In this document: in pieces, positions 44,301 through 54,400 of the stretch
Numbering within the stretch: the first letter of the stretch is position 1
Layout of the letters: the number at the start of each line of letters is the position of its first letter
NCBI GenBank assembly: GCA_963931865.1
Contig: OZ007507.1
Coordinates: 3,130,077-3,194,076 of the forward strand
Direction: 5' to 3'
Source of the DNA: Axinella damicornis
Lineage: Eukaryota; Porifera; Demospongiae; Axinellida; Axinellidae
Length of the DNA stretch: 64,000 nucleotides
The notes under the pieces: model-generated
Databases searched by the model: none
What the model was told of the DNA's origin: nothing
The model's input: the letters and a program-made list of their open reading frames with translations, nothing else
Program-made: the position numbers and the translations under genes

Positions 44301-47300
44301 AACAACTCTAACGGATACATAGAGCTATGTTATAGCTTCTCATGCCCCCTAACTGAAAGGGGAGGACAGTAGAGCAACTAGAACACTTTTACAATGCTTG
44401 GTCTCAACAACAGCCTGATTTTGCAGACAGTGAAGGGCTTTCGCCTCGAGTTTCATCGGAAGGAAATTCATCCAGAAGGGTGTTCGACACCAGGTCAAGG
44501 TGCTTCTTTTTGGACTGTCGACTGCTCCAAGAACCTTCATGAAACTTCTACGGCCAATAGTATAGTGAAGCTTCAGAACAGTGATAGGAGCTATACTAAT
44601 GGTTGACATAATTATATTCAATTTTTAGGCCATGTGAAGGAGTAGGTTATACACATGCGCAAACTTTATACTTTCATTTAGAGATGACTTCTGGTACAGA
44701 AGTATATAGGCTAAGTACATACGATGTCATATATGGATTCCGTTTCCATATCCCATCCTCGGATGCTTCTGGAATCTCCCATCTGCCCACCCATTGAGCA
44801 GCTGTATAATCAACAAGCTGCTGATAGCTGTGAATATCAATGCTCGGCTATGAATATATAAATCGATTGTCAAGAAGTTATTGCAACTGGCTTTTCTGAA
44901 AGCTAAACCTTACCCAAAAGGTTTAGCTAGATTAGATATGGTGCTGGAAACGTTTGTGATGGGTGGAGTCTTTTTGAACCCTGTGCAAGAACTTTTGAAT
45001 GAAGAGTGCTTCATACGTACTCTACAGTATAACTTAGTGTGGAATGTATGCAGCAATAAGTCTATCCTACATCAAGCTAATAATAGGATAGTACCTTCAA
45101 AATCTGACCCCCATCTGGGTATCTCCTCAGAATACTGGCTATCTGTTCAGTCAGTGGTGGAGATTGAGCTCCAAACGGATCATCTGAAGGGATCAAGATA
45201 AACCATGCATGCCTGATACAGAGTATACAACACAGGCATCACAATCAGCATGCAGACAGATATCATGGTACTTGGGCCACAAATCTAATCAGCATTGGTA
45301 GAGTAGTTCTCAGGGCTGGATCTAGCCTTGTTCCCAGGCCTTCATTACCTCCTGGTGATGCAACTTGATGAGGGGGAGGCCTCAAACATGGGGTGGCAGT
45401 GCCCTAATGTGTTTTGTTTTGTGTCCACCCAACCCTGGCATCCTAGCAAGTGATATAATTATGCTGCCTTGCCAATACTTTAGCCTCCAGCCCTTGGACA
45501 TACAATACAAGAAGAGACTTGTGAACTGTAATAGCTAGATGGTAGAACTTATTTGTAGTATTCTGAGTTTTCTTGCTTACTTGGCTAGATATCGTTATGG
45601 TAGAAAAATATAGTTATGGTATATGCATTGATGACAACATTCGAAATGCTTTTCCGGCATACGATTCCAGTGCAAATGGGAAGGTTTCTTCTGAGAATCG
45701 GGAACCATTTTCCGAAGAAGCAGAAGGCTTAACTTCTTGCAAAGAGCATTGGCATTGTATGCACATACGTTGTGACGCAGTGATGGAACTGGTTCCCACA
45801 AAAGCACATGCATCAATTTTGAAGACGTGTACCGTATTGCAACTGAATAGGGTCATGTTACAAGATGGTATGGATCAAATGATGCATGTAGTGAGCTTAA
45901 GAACCATAATCTGGCTGAGGAAATGTCAGGTATCCAGTGACTATAATGAGTGTGCACCTCCACATTGAAAGACTCTGTATATGCATGGCTGGCCTGCCAT
46001 TACTGAGAAATTGATATCAGATGTGATTTTCAACAAGGCTTGTTCAATACAACAACGGAGTAGACAGAGACAAAACTGTTGTTGCAATTGATCAGCAATA
46101 TCACCAGAATTTACACAATCTAGAGGCAATGGTATCTCCCAGTCTACTACATTGTTGTTACATCCAGCACAATGACCTCAAGAACTCTTTGTCAATAGCA
46201 GTTTAAACTCATGCAGCTGGGAGTTCAGAATCTATTATAGGATGCATGACGTGAGCACAGCCTTTCTCTCACAACAGAAAAACAAAGAATGTGATCACAT
46301 GTGAATTACCTGCTGTTTCCATAGCAACATGTATATACCATGTTGAATTTGTTAACCACTACCATAAGAACAAGTAGCTATACAAGTGAAAAGTGCTTTC
46401 CTATCAAGTCAGCAAAACTTTGCTGATGGGGTTCACTGTCCACACAACTATTAACACAACATTTAACTCTGGGAATGTGGAGGTTTCTGAAGCATGTGCA
46501 CGTAGGAGCCTGATTTGGGCAAGGAACCTGACAACCATGGCAGAAGTGCCCAAGCTCTGTGTAGTAACTAGAGAGACTGAGTAGAGCATTTATCCCATGC
46601 ATTGCTTACAGATATGCTTGATGTGGACTGTACGAATAAACGTACTGACATCAGTGGGGCTACTGTTAATATTCAACTGGAATCCTCAACCAAAAGTGGG
46701 TTTGCAAGCTACTGGAAGTGAAGCCATCCATACATGAGCACACTGCAAAGTAAACCGGTGTTTTATCTGCATGTTGGTGGGTTACTATAGTTGCACCATG
46801 TATGACCAGCAACCTGTCAAGGCCATTGTTATCCCAATTGTATCCTATTTATGGCAGTTCACTGAGGCCTGAACTCCTCCCACATAGACAGAGCAACATA
46901 GTGTAACCTCCCAGCAGTTAAACCAGTGACATTGTGTATTTAAACCAATCCCTCAAAATATTGTTACTACTTGCTAGGGAGATGGTACTACATGCCATGA
47001 CAGCTGAGGCAATCAGAACACAGAGGACAGGTTGACGTGAATTATTATGGTCGGGCACTGCCCCCCTCTGTCTACCAGACGTCATGCATGTAACAATATC
47101 ACCAAGCCCTTCCCCCTCCATACTTGCATGCTGCAGCCTGGAAGTGACGAAGGTCATTGTATTTTTTACAAATGAGCCATTCAGGTAAAACAGCTGCCTT
47201 GTAAACACTTTGGCCTCCAGTCCAATTGGACGGACATTACAATGCAAGAAAGGACAACAAGATCCTTCATCAGGCACCTTGTGTCTTCTACCCTGTCAAC

Positions 47301-48208
47301 CTGACATCATGCACATGATCAGATCTCCCATGACTTCCATCTCTGCACTTGCAAACAATCAAAGACTAGAGTTGGTGAATCTTTGAGAACGAGGCTATAA
47401 AATAGCAATGACTTCCAAATACGGAAGTTCACAATCATAATTGGGCGTCCTGTCGATGTGCATCCTATAGCACTTCAAGACGACATACTCCACTGGTGCA
47501 TTTGAATGTCCCCAGGGCAGTGCTATAATGTCCCTCCTAGCATGCAGGTACTGTATGAGACCTTTGCAAAACTTGGCAACAGCTTGACAACGGGACAATA
47601 AAAATCTTGGAACACAACATCATGATTTAGCAATTCCAAGCCAGCTACATGTACATAGTTACGGACAAATTTGCAAGTGCTATTGACAGTTGCTATTGAC
47701 AGTTGCTATTGACAGTTGCTATACAACTGTTTTGCAATTGCCATCACAGTTAGCTACATGCTGTGATGTAAAAATTCATGACACAACATGTCATGGTATT
47801 TTTGCGTCACAATTTGTCAATACCAATATAGCTAAGGGTACTCAGGCAGGCTAGTCCAGACAGTGGCAGAATAACTTTTTTGACCTCTAAATCTATGTAG
47901 GCTAGCTAGGTCCAATCTATGGTTGAACAAGTAAACTTAAGTTAAAGGAAAATAAATATGGTTGGTATTCAATCGAGTAGCTATGCTAGTATATACTAGC
48001 TGCAAACAAGGCATGCTGCTGTGATGAAACATGCGCGGGTAATGCGCATCATGTTCGTTGTTATAGCTATAGCTAGCTATGCAGAAGCAGAATTGCCATC
48101 GTATACCAGTCATGCGATATAGTACTATCTAGCTAGTATTACAAACAGTGAAAAGTTAACCTCGGTCCGCTTACCATCGCTGTCGTCATCGCTGCTGCTA
48201 GTCGCCAT
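25269..48208 (-). CDS. Giant sacsin-HEPN-PARP fusion protein, about 4,824 residues, five exons
   Basis: Exons in transcript order: 48208-48175 (MATSSSDDDSD), 45183-45095, 42772-42514, 39956-26484 (13,473 nt) and 25888-25269 (TGA). Every junction has GT-AG signals and compatible phase, giving 4,825 codons. Three sacsin (SIRPT-type) units each begin with an HSP90-like ATPase fold. Unit 1 starts near residue 12, with ELIQNADDAGATEV and VGRFGLGF. Unit 2 starts near 1421, with ELIQNADDAGATEV and TGRFGVGF. Unit 3 starts near 2443, with EFIQNADDAQASEI and GKFGIGF. A Glu-rich tract and a Pro-rich segment precede a HEPN domain (from about 4359). The last exon is a PARP14-like ADP-ribosyltransferase domain. 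No ubiquitin-like, XPC-binding or DnaJ domain of vertebrate sacsin was recognised. Inferred role: ATP-dependent scaffold or chaperone with ADP-ribosylation output. The TGA overlaps a good donor (TATAG/GTGAGC), so a further 3' exon cannot be excluded. Confidence 0.85.
26317..26348. repeat. Poly(C) tract of about 32 bases
   Basis: An uninterrupted C run lies in the last intron of the sacsin-PARP gene, immediately after a palindromic AGCCTCGTTACCAGG-family element. The exact length is probably unreliable in the assembly. Confidence 0.9.
26484..39956 (-). other. 13.5-kb exon: rest of sacsin unit 1, units 2 and 3, HEPN
   Basis: An uninterrupted reading frame over 13,473 nt, entered at phase 1 after ACA-G (HIT|DLP junction, matching the sacsin HxTDLP motif) and left at GAA-G before GTTAGT. 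Unit 2 opens near 36078 with AGQHERVTQRIRHIVQDY, and unit 3 near 33010 with YGQHEDLCDRLNSILKKY. The FFLPLP/CFLPLP motif typical of sacsin repeats recurs in each unit. A single giant exon is also the hallmark of vertebrate SACS. Confidence 0.9.
26555..27262 (-). other. HEPN domain with acidic repeat insertion
   Basis: Helix 1 reads SARIWLEQAKVDFRAAEFLL, and the second half reads FLCHETAEKCLKG through LPNYQIPP, as in the sacsin-type HEPN fold. Between them (about 26908-27178) lie about 90 residues of low-complexity sequence with imperfect repeats of EETS(S/N)..QQ(D/E). The canonical RxxxxH RNase motif is not evident, so a dimerisation or nucleotide-binding role like that of sacsin HEPN is more likely than RNA cleavage. 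Confidence 0.75.
41825..41965. repeat. Inverted-repeat MITE
   Basis: Arms of about 65-70 bp: the left contains TTTGGGAATAATTGCACTC and CAACAGGCA, and the right contains the complements TGCCTGTTG and AATTATTTCCCAAATTGCAC. It shares the AATTGCACTCG core with 22971-23110. It lies in intron 3 of the sacsin-PARP gene. Confidence 0.8.
43360..43581 (+). other. Possible unassigned plus-strand exons
   Basis: ATG at 43360 gives 19 codons (MATKGKTRNYNSTYNFAST) ending exactly at a strong GTGAGT donor (43417). A second open stretch 43493-43581 (MTVLATNVEENDRAMTADG...) also ends at GTGAGT. The two stretches do not join in phase by an obvious acceptor, and no family is recognised. The flanking sequence GGTGAGTTT...GTGGTCAGAAT appears twice, so this may be a small duplicated repeat and not a gene. 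Confidence 0.25.
43842..44030. repeat. Degenerate tandem repeat, about 75-90 bp unit, about 2.5 copies
   Basis: The block ATGG(A/C)..GG(A/C)C(A/T)GG(G/C)C containing AGGAGTTGT, GCAGGC and AAGAGGTCTGCCCA recurs from 43842 to 44030. It lies just upstream of a DIRS-like fragment and may belong to that element. Confidence 0.55.
44353..44585 (+). mobile_element. DIRS-like retrotransposon reverse-transcriptase fragment
   Basis: In shifting frames it reads GRTVEQLEHFYNAW, then TVKGFRLEFHRK, then VLLFGLSTAPRTFMKLLRPI. The GFRLEF motif followed by FGL(S/A)TAP is typical of DIRS-type reverse transcriptases. At least two frameshifts and the absence of the rest of the element show it is a dead remnant, antisense within an intron of the sacsin-PARP gene. 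Confidence 0.65.
47678..47725. repeat. 16-bp tandem repeat, three copies
   Basis: TGCTATTGACAGT(T) is repeated three times in the first intron of the sacsin-PARP gene. Confidence 0.85.
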
Positions 48209-48422
48209 TTTATTGTTGAGAGAGACTCGCTTCCAGAGACTCGTTTCGAACAGAGCAGCGAGGATTGCAAAGGACCCTTCTTGTTTGCAAGTTAGACTTA
48301 ATGAAGGGAATGCCCCTCTCACTACTATCACTGCACTCCCGCCCCGGGGCCCCCTTATTGTATTAAACACGCGTACGCATGCGCGCAAGTTGTTGAACTT
48401 TGAACCCACACATCTGAAGGAG
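48209..48422. promoter_or_regulatory. Shared divergent promoter between sacsin-PARP and TMEM209
   Basis: About 214 bp separates the two start codons. The segment is CpG-richer than its surroundings (CGCATGCGCGC, CCCGCCCCGGGGCCCC) and lacks an obvious TATA box, as expected for a constitutive bidirectional promoter. This is inferred from arrangement. Confidence 0.55.
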
Positions 48423-51400
48423 ATGGCGTCTTTGAAACGGAGGTTTGGTCCAGCACAGAGCCCAGTGGTAGCCACCACCATAGCCAAGAAGAAAAGTGAA
48501 GCGAGGGCTGCTTCTGCCCTGGGATGGGGAGCAGTTAGCATACTTGGAGCTGTTGTACTTGGACTGGACTTGTAAGTAGTAAAAGATGGCTACTGAGTAG
48601 AAATTCAGTAGCAGGGTTGGCACTGTATTATTAGTCTAACAAGCTAGCCCTTCACTGTCTCCACCACGTGATCACTTACAGTATGTGCACGCAAAGAAGG
48701 AAGGTTTAGAAACTTGGGACAACTTTGCTTGGTGCAAAAGCATATTGGTGTAGATCTATATACCCATCCGTATTCTCAAAATGATGACGTTGGGTCTATA
48801 CAACTGCAGTCAGTTGAGTCTGGCTTACCTCAGTGGCTGCTTGTAGTTCTTGGTTGCTGTGCCAGAGAGCAACAAACGCCGTCAAGTCTGCATGGGTCCT
48901 AGCTAATAGATTGTGCTAAGCATGAAATGCACGTAGATGCTACAAGAGCCTTCCTGATAGCTAAAAACAAGATGCCCCCGCCCACCAAATTTACATCCTC
49001 TGCGTGGATTATTAGCTTCTTCACAGCCCCTGCTGAGGCACTTTGTACCTGCAAAATCCTGAGCCTTATCACTTTACAGTGCCGCTACAGTGCCTGTATA
49101 GTCCGTCCTGAGTGATTGCACTGACGATTTGAAGTATGCTCATCGGTGACGACTAGGAGCAGAAACTGTCATCTCTCTACACAGACTGTAGAAATGCTAA
49201 TTTTAACTACACAGACAAACCAACATTGATGTGTGAATATGCATAGTCTGAGCAATCAATCGGCGGAAAAATTAATTTTGGTTGGTTGGGTCTGGCTTGT
49301 GAGAGTAGTTGCTCACATTGATTCATTCTGACAAGCAAGTGTTGGTTAACAGAGCATTAATTTCTCTTTGTGCTCACAGGTATTTTCATCTACTTCAATA
49401 CTTCCTCCCTCTTGAGACGCCTTCAGTGCAATATACAGGTAATGTTATCAATACCCAGTAAATGACTTGGGGAATGCATTGCATTGTGGGGCGAGCATGA
49501 GCAAGTGCGTGTGCAGAACATTTGCATGCACATGACTGTCATTTGAATGTGACTGAGAACAGCACAACCTCAGGCCACAAAGTACCTGAGTTCACCACTA
49601 TAGCCAATATTACATCCCACTGTGCCAGGGATACAACTAACTTATACTAGACAAATGTAGAACATTGTGGGGCGAGCCTGAACGAGTACATGCAGGTGCT
49701 GAATGTGCATGGAGCAGTTGCATGTGCATGTCATCAGAAATGGGAAAGCATAGCACAACTTAAGGACACAGATCACACCAGAAGTTATGACGCTAAAAAT
49801 ACACTCATGCGGTGTAGGCACTTACCGATCAGTGGCAGAGGCATCCATGAATCTTGACTGAGGTAGCGGTAAAGGCACAAGTCCTTCGCTTGACTAACAA
49901 AGCTAACTTGTCGCTTTTTCATGCACATGGTCACTTACGGTATGCGCACGCGGCCGGCCGCGGGATATATGACCTGTTATTTCCCACAAATACTGTAACC
50001 TGATTGGTTGTTGTATCTCCCTGTGTATAGCCGATGAGGCTTGGTAGTGTATCCAGCACACGTACTGGTCACATCTTGGTACACTGGTAACATCTTGATT
50101 GTTCACTTTCTTGCAGAGTTGGTGCTGCTTGTATTGCTCCTGCTGTGTGCCTTGTATGACGTTACGGTGTACGTGAACATACATCTGTCCGCGAAGAGGG
50201 TTCAGCTTACACCGGCCCAGAAGAGGCTACTTGGAGTTAGCAGTATAGGTGAGCATCCATTAGAGTAGCAAAACATTGTACCTGTTGACCACCTACCAGG
50301 ATGTCTCCCCCGCCCACTCCCCCCACCTAAGGTCCCCCATACCAACATTAACCTAAAGATCAAAACTTTTCTGGGGTGGGGGGGGGGGGGGGGGGGGATT
50401 CCAGATATGTGGCTTTGTGTAGCAGAGGCAAACAGTCTCAAGATTTTGCAGATAGTAGTGAGACACCCTACCAGCCCATTGCACTGGATATTGAGACACC
50501 CTACCAGCCCATTGCACTGGATATTGAGACCTGGTACTTTTTCATCAGTTTACGTTACGTACACACGTGATACAAGCATGACTTGATACATCACTGCTAC
50601 AATGCACGTACGTATCTCCCCTGTTCAGGTGGAGTGTTCTAGCATAACACTGTTCCAAGTGAACAAGTTCATGTCCAGCTGGGTTCGAAATGGTTTGGTG
50701 GATGGGAAGTCCGGGTACTTTGACGGACTTGCGTTTCCGATTATGTTCTTTGCTAGTCTCCATCCATGGCTGACACTGCTTTGACCAGAGGAGTTTGGTT
50801 GCTCCGCTTCTGGCCCTGTTTCCATCAGGGGAAGTCACATGTGATATCTCTTGGGACGTCTCTCAGGTCTCTCTAGAGGGACGTGATAAATGCGTCTATG
50901 GCATGAAGGGCATCAATGACTGGGCTCTCTGTCTCAACACCTTACAGCATTCTGGGCAGTGTTTCACCAGCTCTTCCAACTCACAGGACATTCCCGGCCA
51001 CCAGACCGACTGTCTTGCCCTCTCTCTGCATCTCATGATACCCTGGTGTCCTGTGTGAATTCTGGTCAACATTTATTATCTGAGAGGAGGAGGGATTACG
51101 ATACGACAGCTGCGCTTTAGCCAGCCGTTCTCTACAAGGAGTTCTGCTGCTGTTCAGTGGTAAGCGGTGACCACTGCATCGACGACGGATGGTGCCCATG
51201 AGAGAGGTGTCTTCAATTGTGAGATCTTTCCCAGGAATGTGTGAGATTGTGAATTGGTATCGCATCATCCGAAGCCGGAAGTGCTGTACTCGGATCGGCA
51301 ATTCCTCCAAATGCTTACTGCTGTCTCTGGAGCAGCACTGCTCCTAACCCAAACGAAGATGAGTGGGCATCGACAGCTATGAGAAACATTTTCCCAAGGA

Positions 51401-54400
51401 ATGGTCCAGCAAAGTCGATGTGAACCCGTTTCCAGGGAGCATCTGGCCATACCCATGGGTGAAGAGGTGCTGATGATTTCACTGCTCGCGGAACATGATT
51501 TTGCCGTACGTTCAATAGCTTCATCCAGTCCACTCCACCAGAAATAGCTTCAAGCGACTGACTTCATTCGCGATATCCCGCATGCAAGGACTGTAGGACT
51601 TTCTGCTGGAGGCATTCAATGATGATTACACGAATCCCCCACATCAGACATCCTCCCTCCAGGACCATTTCTTCCTGGCGAGACCTGTACGGCTCAAGAT
51701 CCTTGTGAAATTCCTTAGGCCATCCTCTGCGAACATATTGGAAAACCTTGCTGAGGATGTGGTCAGAGCGGGTGGCTTTCTGTACATCTGAGGCAAGTGA
51801 TTGGCAGAGACTGAATTTGGGCCATGTTTAAGATACTGTCGACACTGTCTTCCTCAGTCGTGGTGGGTAGAGGGAGTCGCGAGAGACCATCTGCATTACT
51901 GTGCATGTCTGTTGGCTTGTATGAGATGCTGCAGGAGTAGGCTCAGAGAAGAAGCGCCCATCTCTGTAGTCGAGCTGCAGCCAGTGAAGGTACACCTTTC
52001 TTTGGTCCAAAGATGGCGGTGAGTGGCTTGTGGTCTGTGATGAGATTGAAGTGTCGTCCGTACAGGTACTGGTGGAACTTTTTGACACCAAAGACAGGTG
52101 AGAGAGCTTCCTTCTCGATTTGGGCATAGTTCCGTTCACTTGGAGACAACGTACATGACACGAAGGCAATGGGTCGTTCAGACCCATCAGGAATACATGT
52201 GAGGCTACTGCTCCAATCCCATAGGCAGAGGCATCAGTCGGCAGGTTGAGTGGCATCCTTGGATCATAGTATGTTAGGACTTTGGCTGAGGAGAGTTGTT
52301 CCTTAGCACGAGTGAAAGCCTTCCAGCAGTCTTGGGTCCATTCCCACTTCTTGTCTGCCTTCAGGAGATCTTTCAATGGATGTAGAATGTTTGCCAGGTT
52401 GGGAGTAAACTTCCCGTAGTAATTCAACATGGGCTTAGGTTGTATATAAACTCAGTTTCTTAGTCATTCATAGCGGATTGGTGGCAATAGGGATTTGCAA
52501 CAAGGGTTATAGGAGTGACCCATTCATCAGAGCAACAGCAGCGCTGGATGGCTTGGGGCTGAGGCGTAAGAGTGGAGCTGTGCAACATTCTGTGGTGGTA
52601 GGGCACTCTGAATGGCTTCAACCTTTCCTGTCAAAGCTCAGATTCCACTGGCATCAATCAGGTGTCTCAGGTAGTCGACTGAAGGCATCAAAAACTGACT
52701 GGTGAGCTGATCAAGATGTCGTCTATGTAACAGGTGACTCCAGGTATCCCTTGTAACAGTGTCCATCACTTTTTGGAACAGGGCGGGTGCCGAAGCAACA
52801 AAAAGTCGATTGCATCGATACAGACCTTGGTGTGTGTTGATGGTGACATAATCAGCAGACTTCTCATCAAGACACAACTGCAGGTAGGCTTGGGATAAGT
52901 CAAGTTTTGTGAAGACCCTTCCCTCCTGCTAGGGTTGCAAACAAATCATCCGGTTTGGGCAGAGGATACTGGTCAACTGCAAGTGCCTGATTCACAGTGA
53001 CTTTATAGTCACCGCATATGCGGAATGTGCCATCCTTCTTGGGAACAGCCACAGTGGAGGCTGCCCATTCGCTGTGGTCCACCTTCTCGAGTGTTCCCTG
53101 GCGAGGTTTGAAAAATCTTGGCATGGCATCAGGGTCCACATGTAGGGCAGCTCGGAATGGCTCAACAGATTCGTCTCATGGGAAACCTTCACGTGCGAGT
53201 GCAGTATGGTGATCAAGCAGCCAAGCTAGCTTTAGTGGTTGTTACTGGAAATGGTCCCAGCCTGTTTGGCCGAAACTGGCTAAAGTACCTCAGGAGCGAA
53301 ATTGCCGCCATTGCCCAGTCCTTCCTTGAAGAGTGTTACATGTCATTTCAACAGTGCATCAAGGCCTTCCGATTGAGCCTGAGGTACTTAGCCAGTTATG
53401 GCCAAACAGGCTGGGACCATTTCCAGCAACAGCTTGGCTGCTTGATCACCATACTGCACTCGCACGTGCAGGTTTCCCATGAGACGAATCTGTTCCTCAG
53501 TGTACATCTTCAAGAGAATGTTTGACGGATGAAATTTCTCATCAGGGAAAAGCTCCTTTCTTGTGGCCTCAGAGATGATGGAGACAGCTGCCCCAGTGTC
53601 TAACTCCATGGTTAGCCGCTTGCCGTTGACGATCAGGGACACTTCAATTGACTTGCTAGACCTCTCGCCTAGCGTGAAGATAGGGTACTCATCACTGCTG
53701 GAATGCTTGGCTGCTTCTTCAGTCTGGTTCTGGTGAGTTTTCTCCGTTTCTTCTTGGAGAACTTCCCTTTGTTTGATGGCTGCTGCTGTCTGGGTAGTGT
53801 TCTTGGCTTTGACCGGCAGGCGGGAGCGATATGGCCTTCTTCCCACACGCATGATATTCTGCGTCCTTGAATCGGCAAGTGCTGGCACTATGACCAGGAC
53901 GATTGCATCGGTAGCAAGCCTGCTGAGAGCAGCCAGACTTGGGGGGGATTGGAATGTAGAGGGACATGATAAACGCGTCTACGGGCTCTCCTTCCTCTAG
54001 TCTGCACATGTTGAACCGAGCGCACTCGAAGATGTTGCGCTTTGTGTCTGCGCATGTTGAACGTGATAATCAGTTGAACAGTGGTACTGTAGCGACACAG
54101 CTATGATTAGCAGAGAATGAAACAATGTGCAGTAGTCAGGGTGTCTGTGTAGCTGTGTCTCATAATTATTGTACATATTGTTGTCCCTGATTGGTGCAAC
54201 ATTGTGCCCTGTAGCTATATAAAGCACCATATTGTACCATGCTGGTGAGAAGCTGCTATAACCTTGTATGACTCGACGGTGGAACTCTGCTGCTGCTGCT
54301 GCGCGATTTCGGGAACCGCGCTACAATTGGTGTCAGAAGTGGGATAGTTTCGTCCCGACATCGCGCCACCGTCGAGTCAGACCCTCAACAACGCTAATAC

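Noticed and set aside
48125..48541. Minus-strand 138-codon frame over the divergent promoter
   Set aside because: It is antisense to TMEM209 exon 1. Only its last part overlaps the real MATSSSDDDSD exon, which is in the same frame but starts at 48208.
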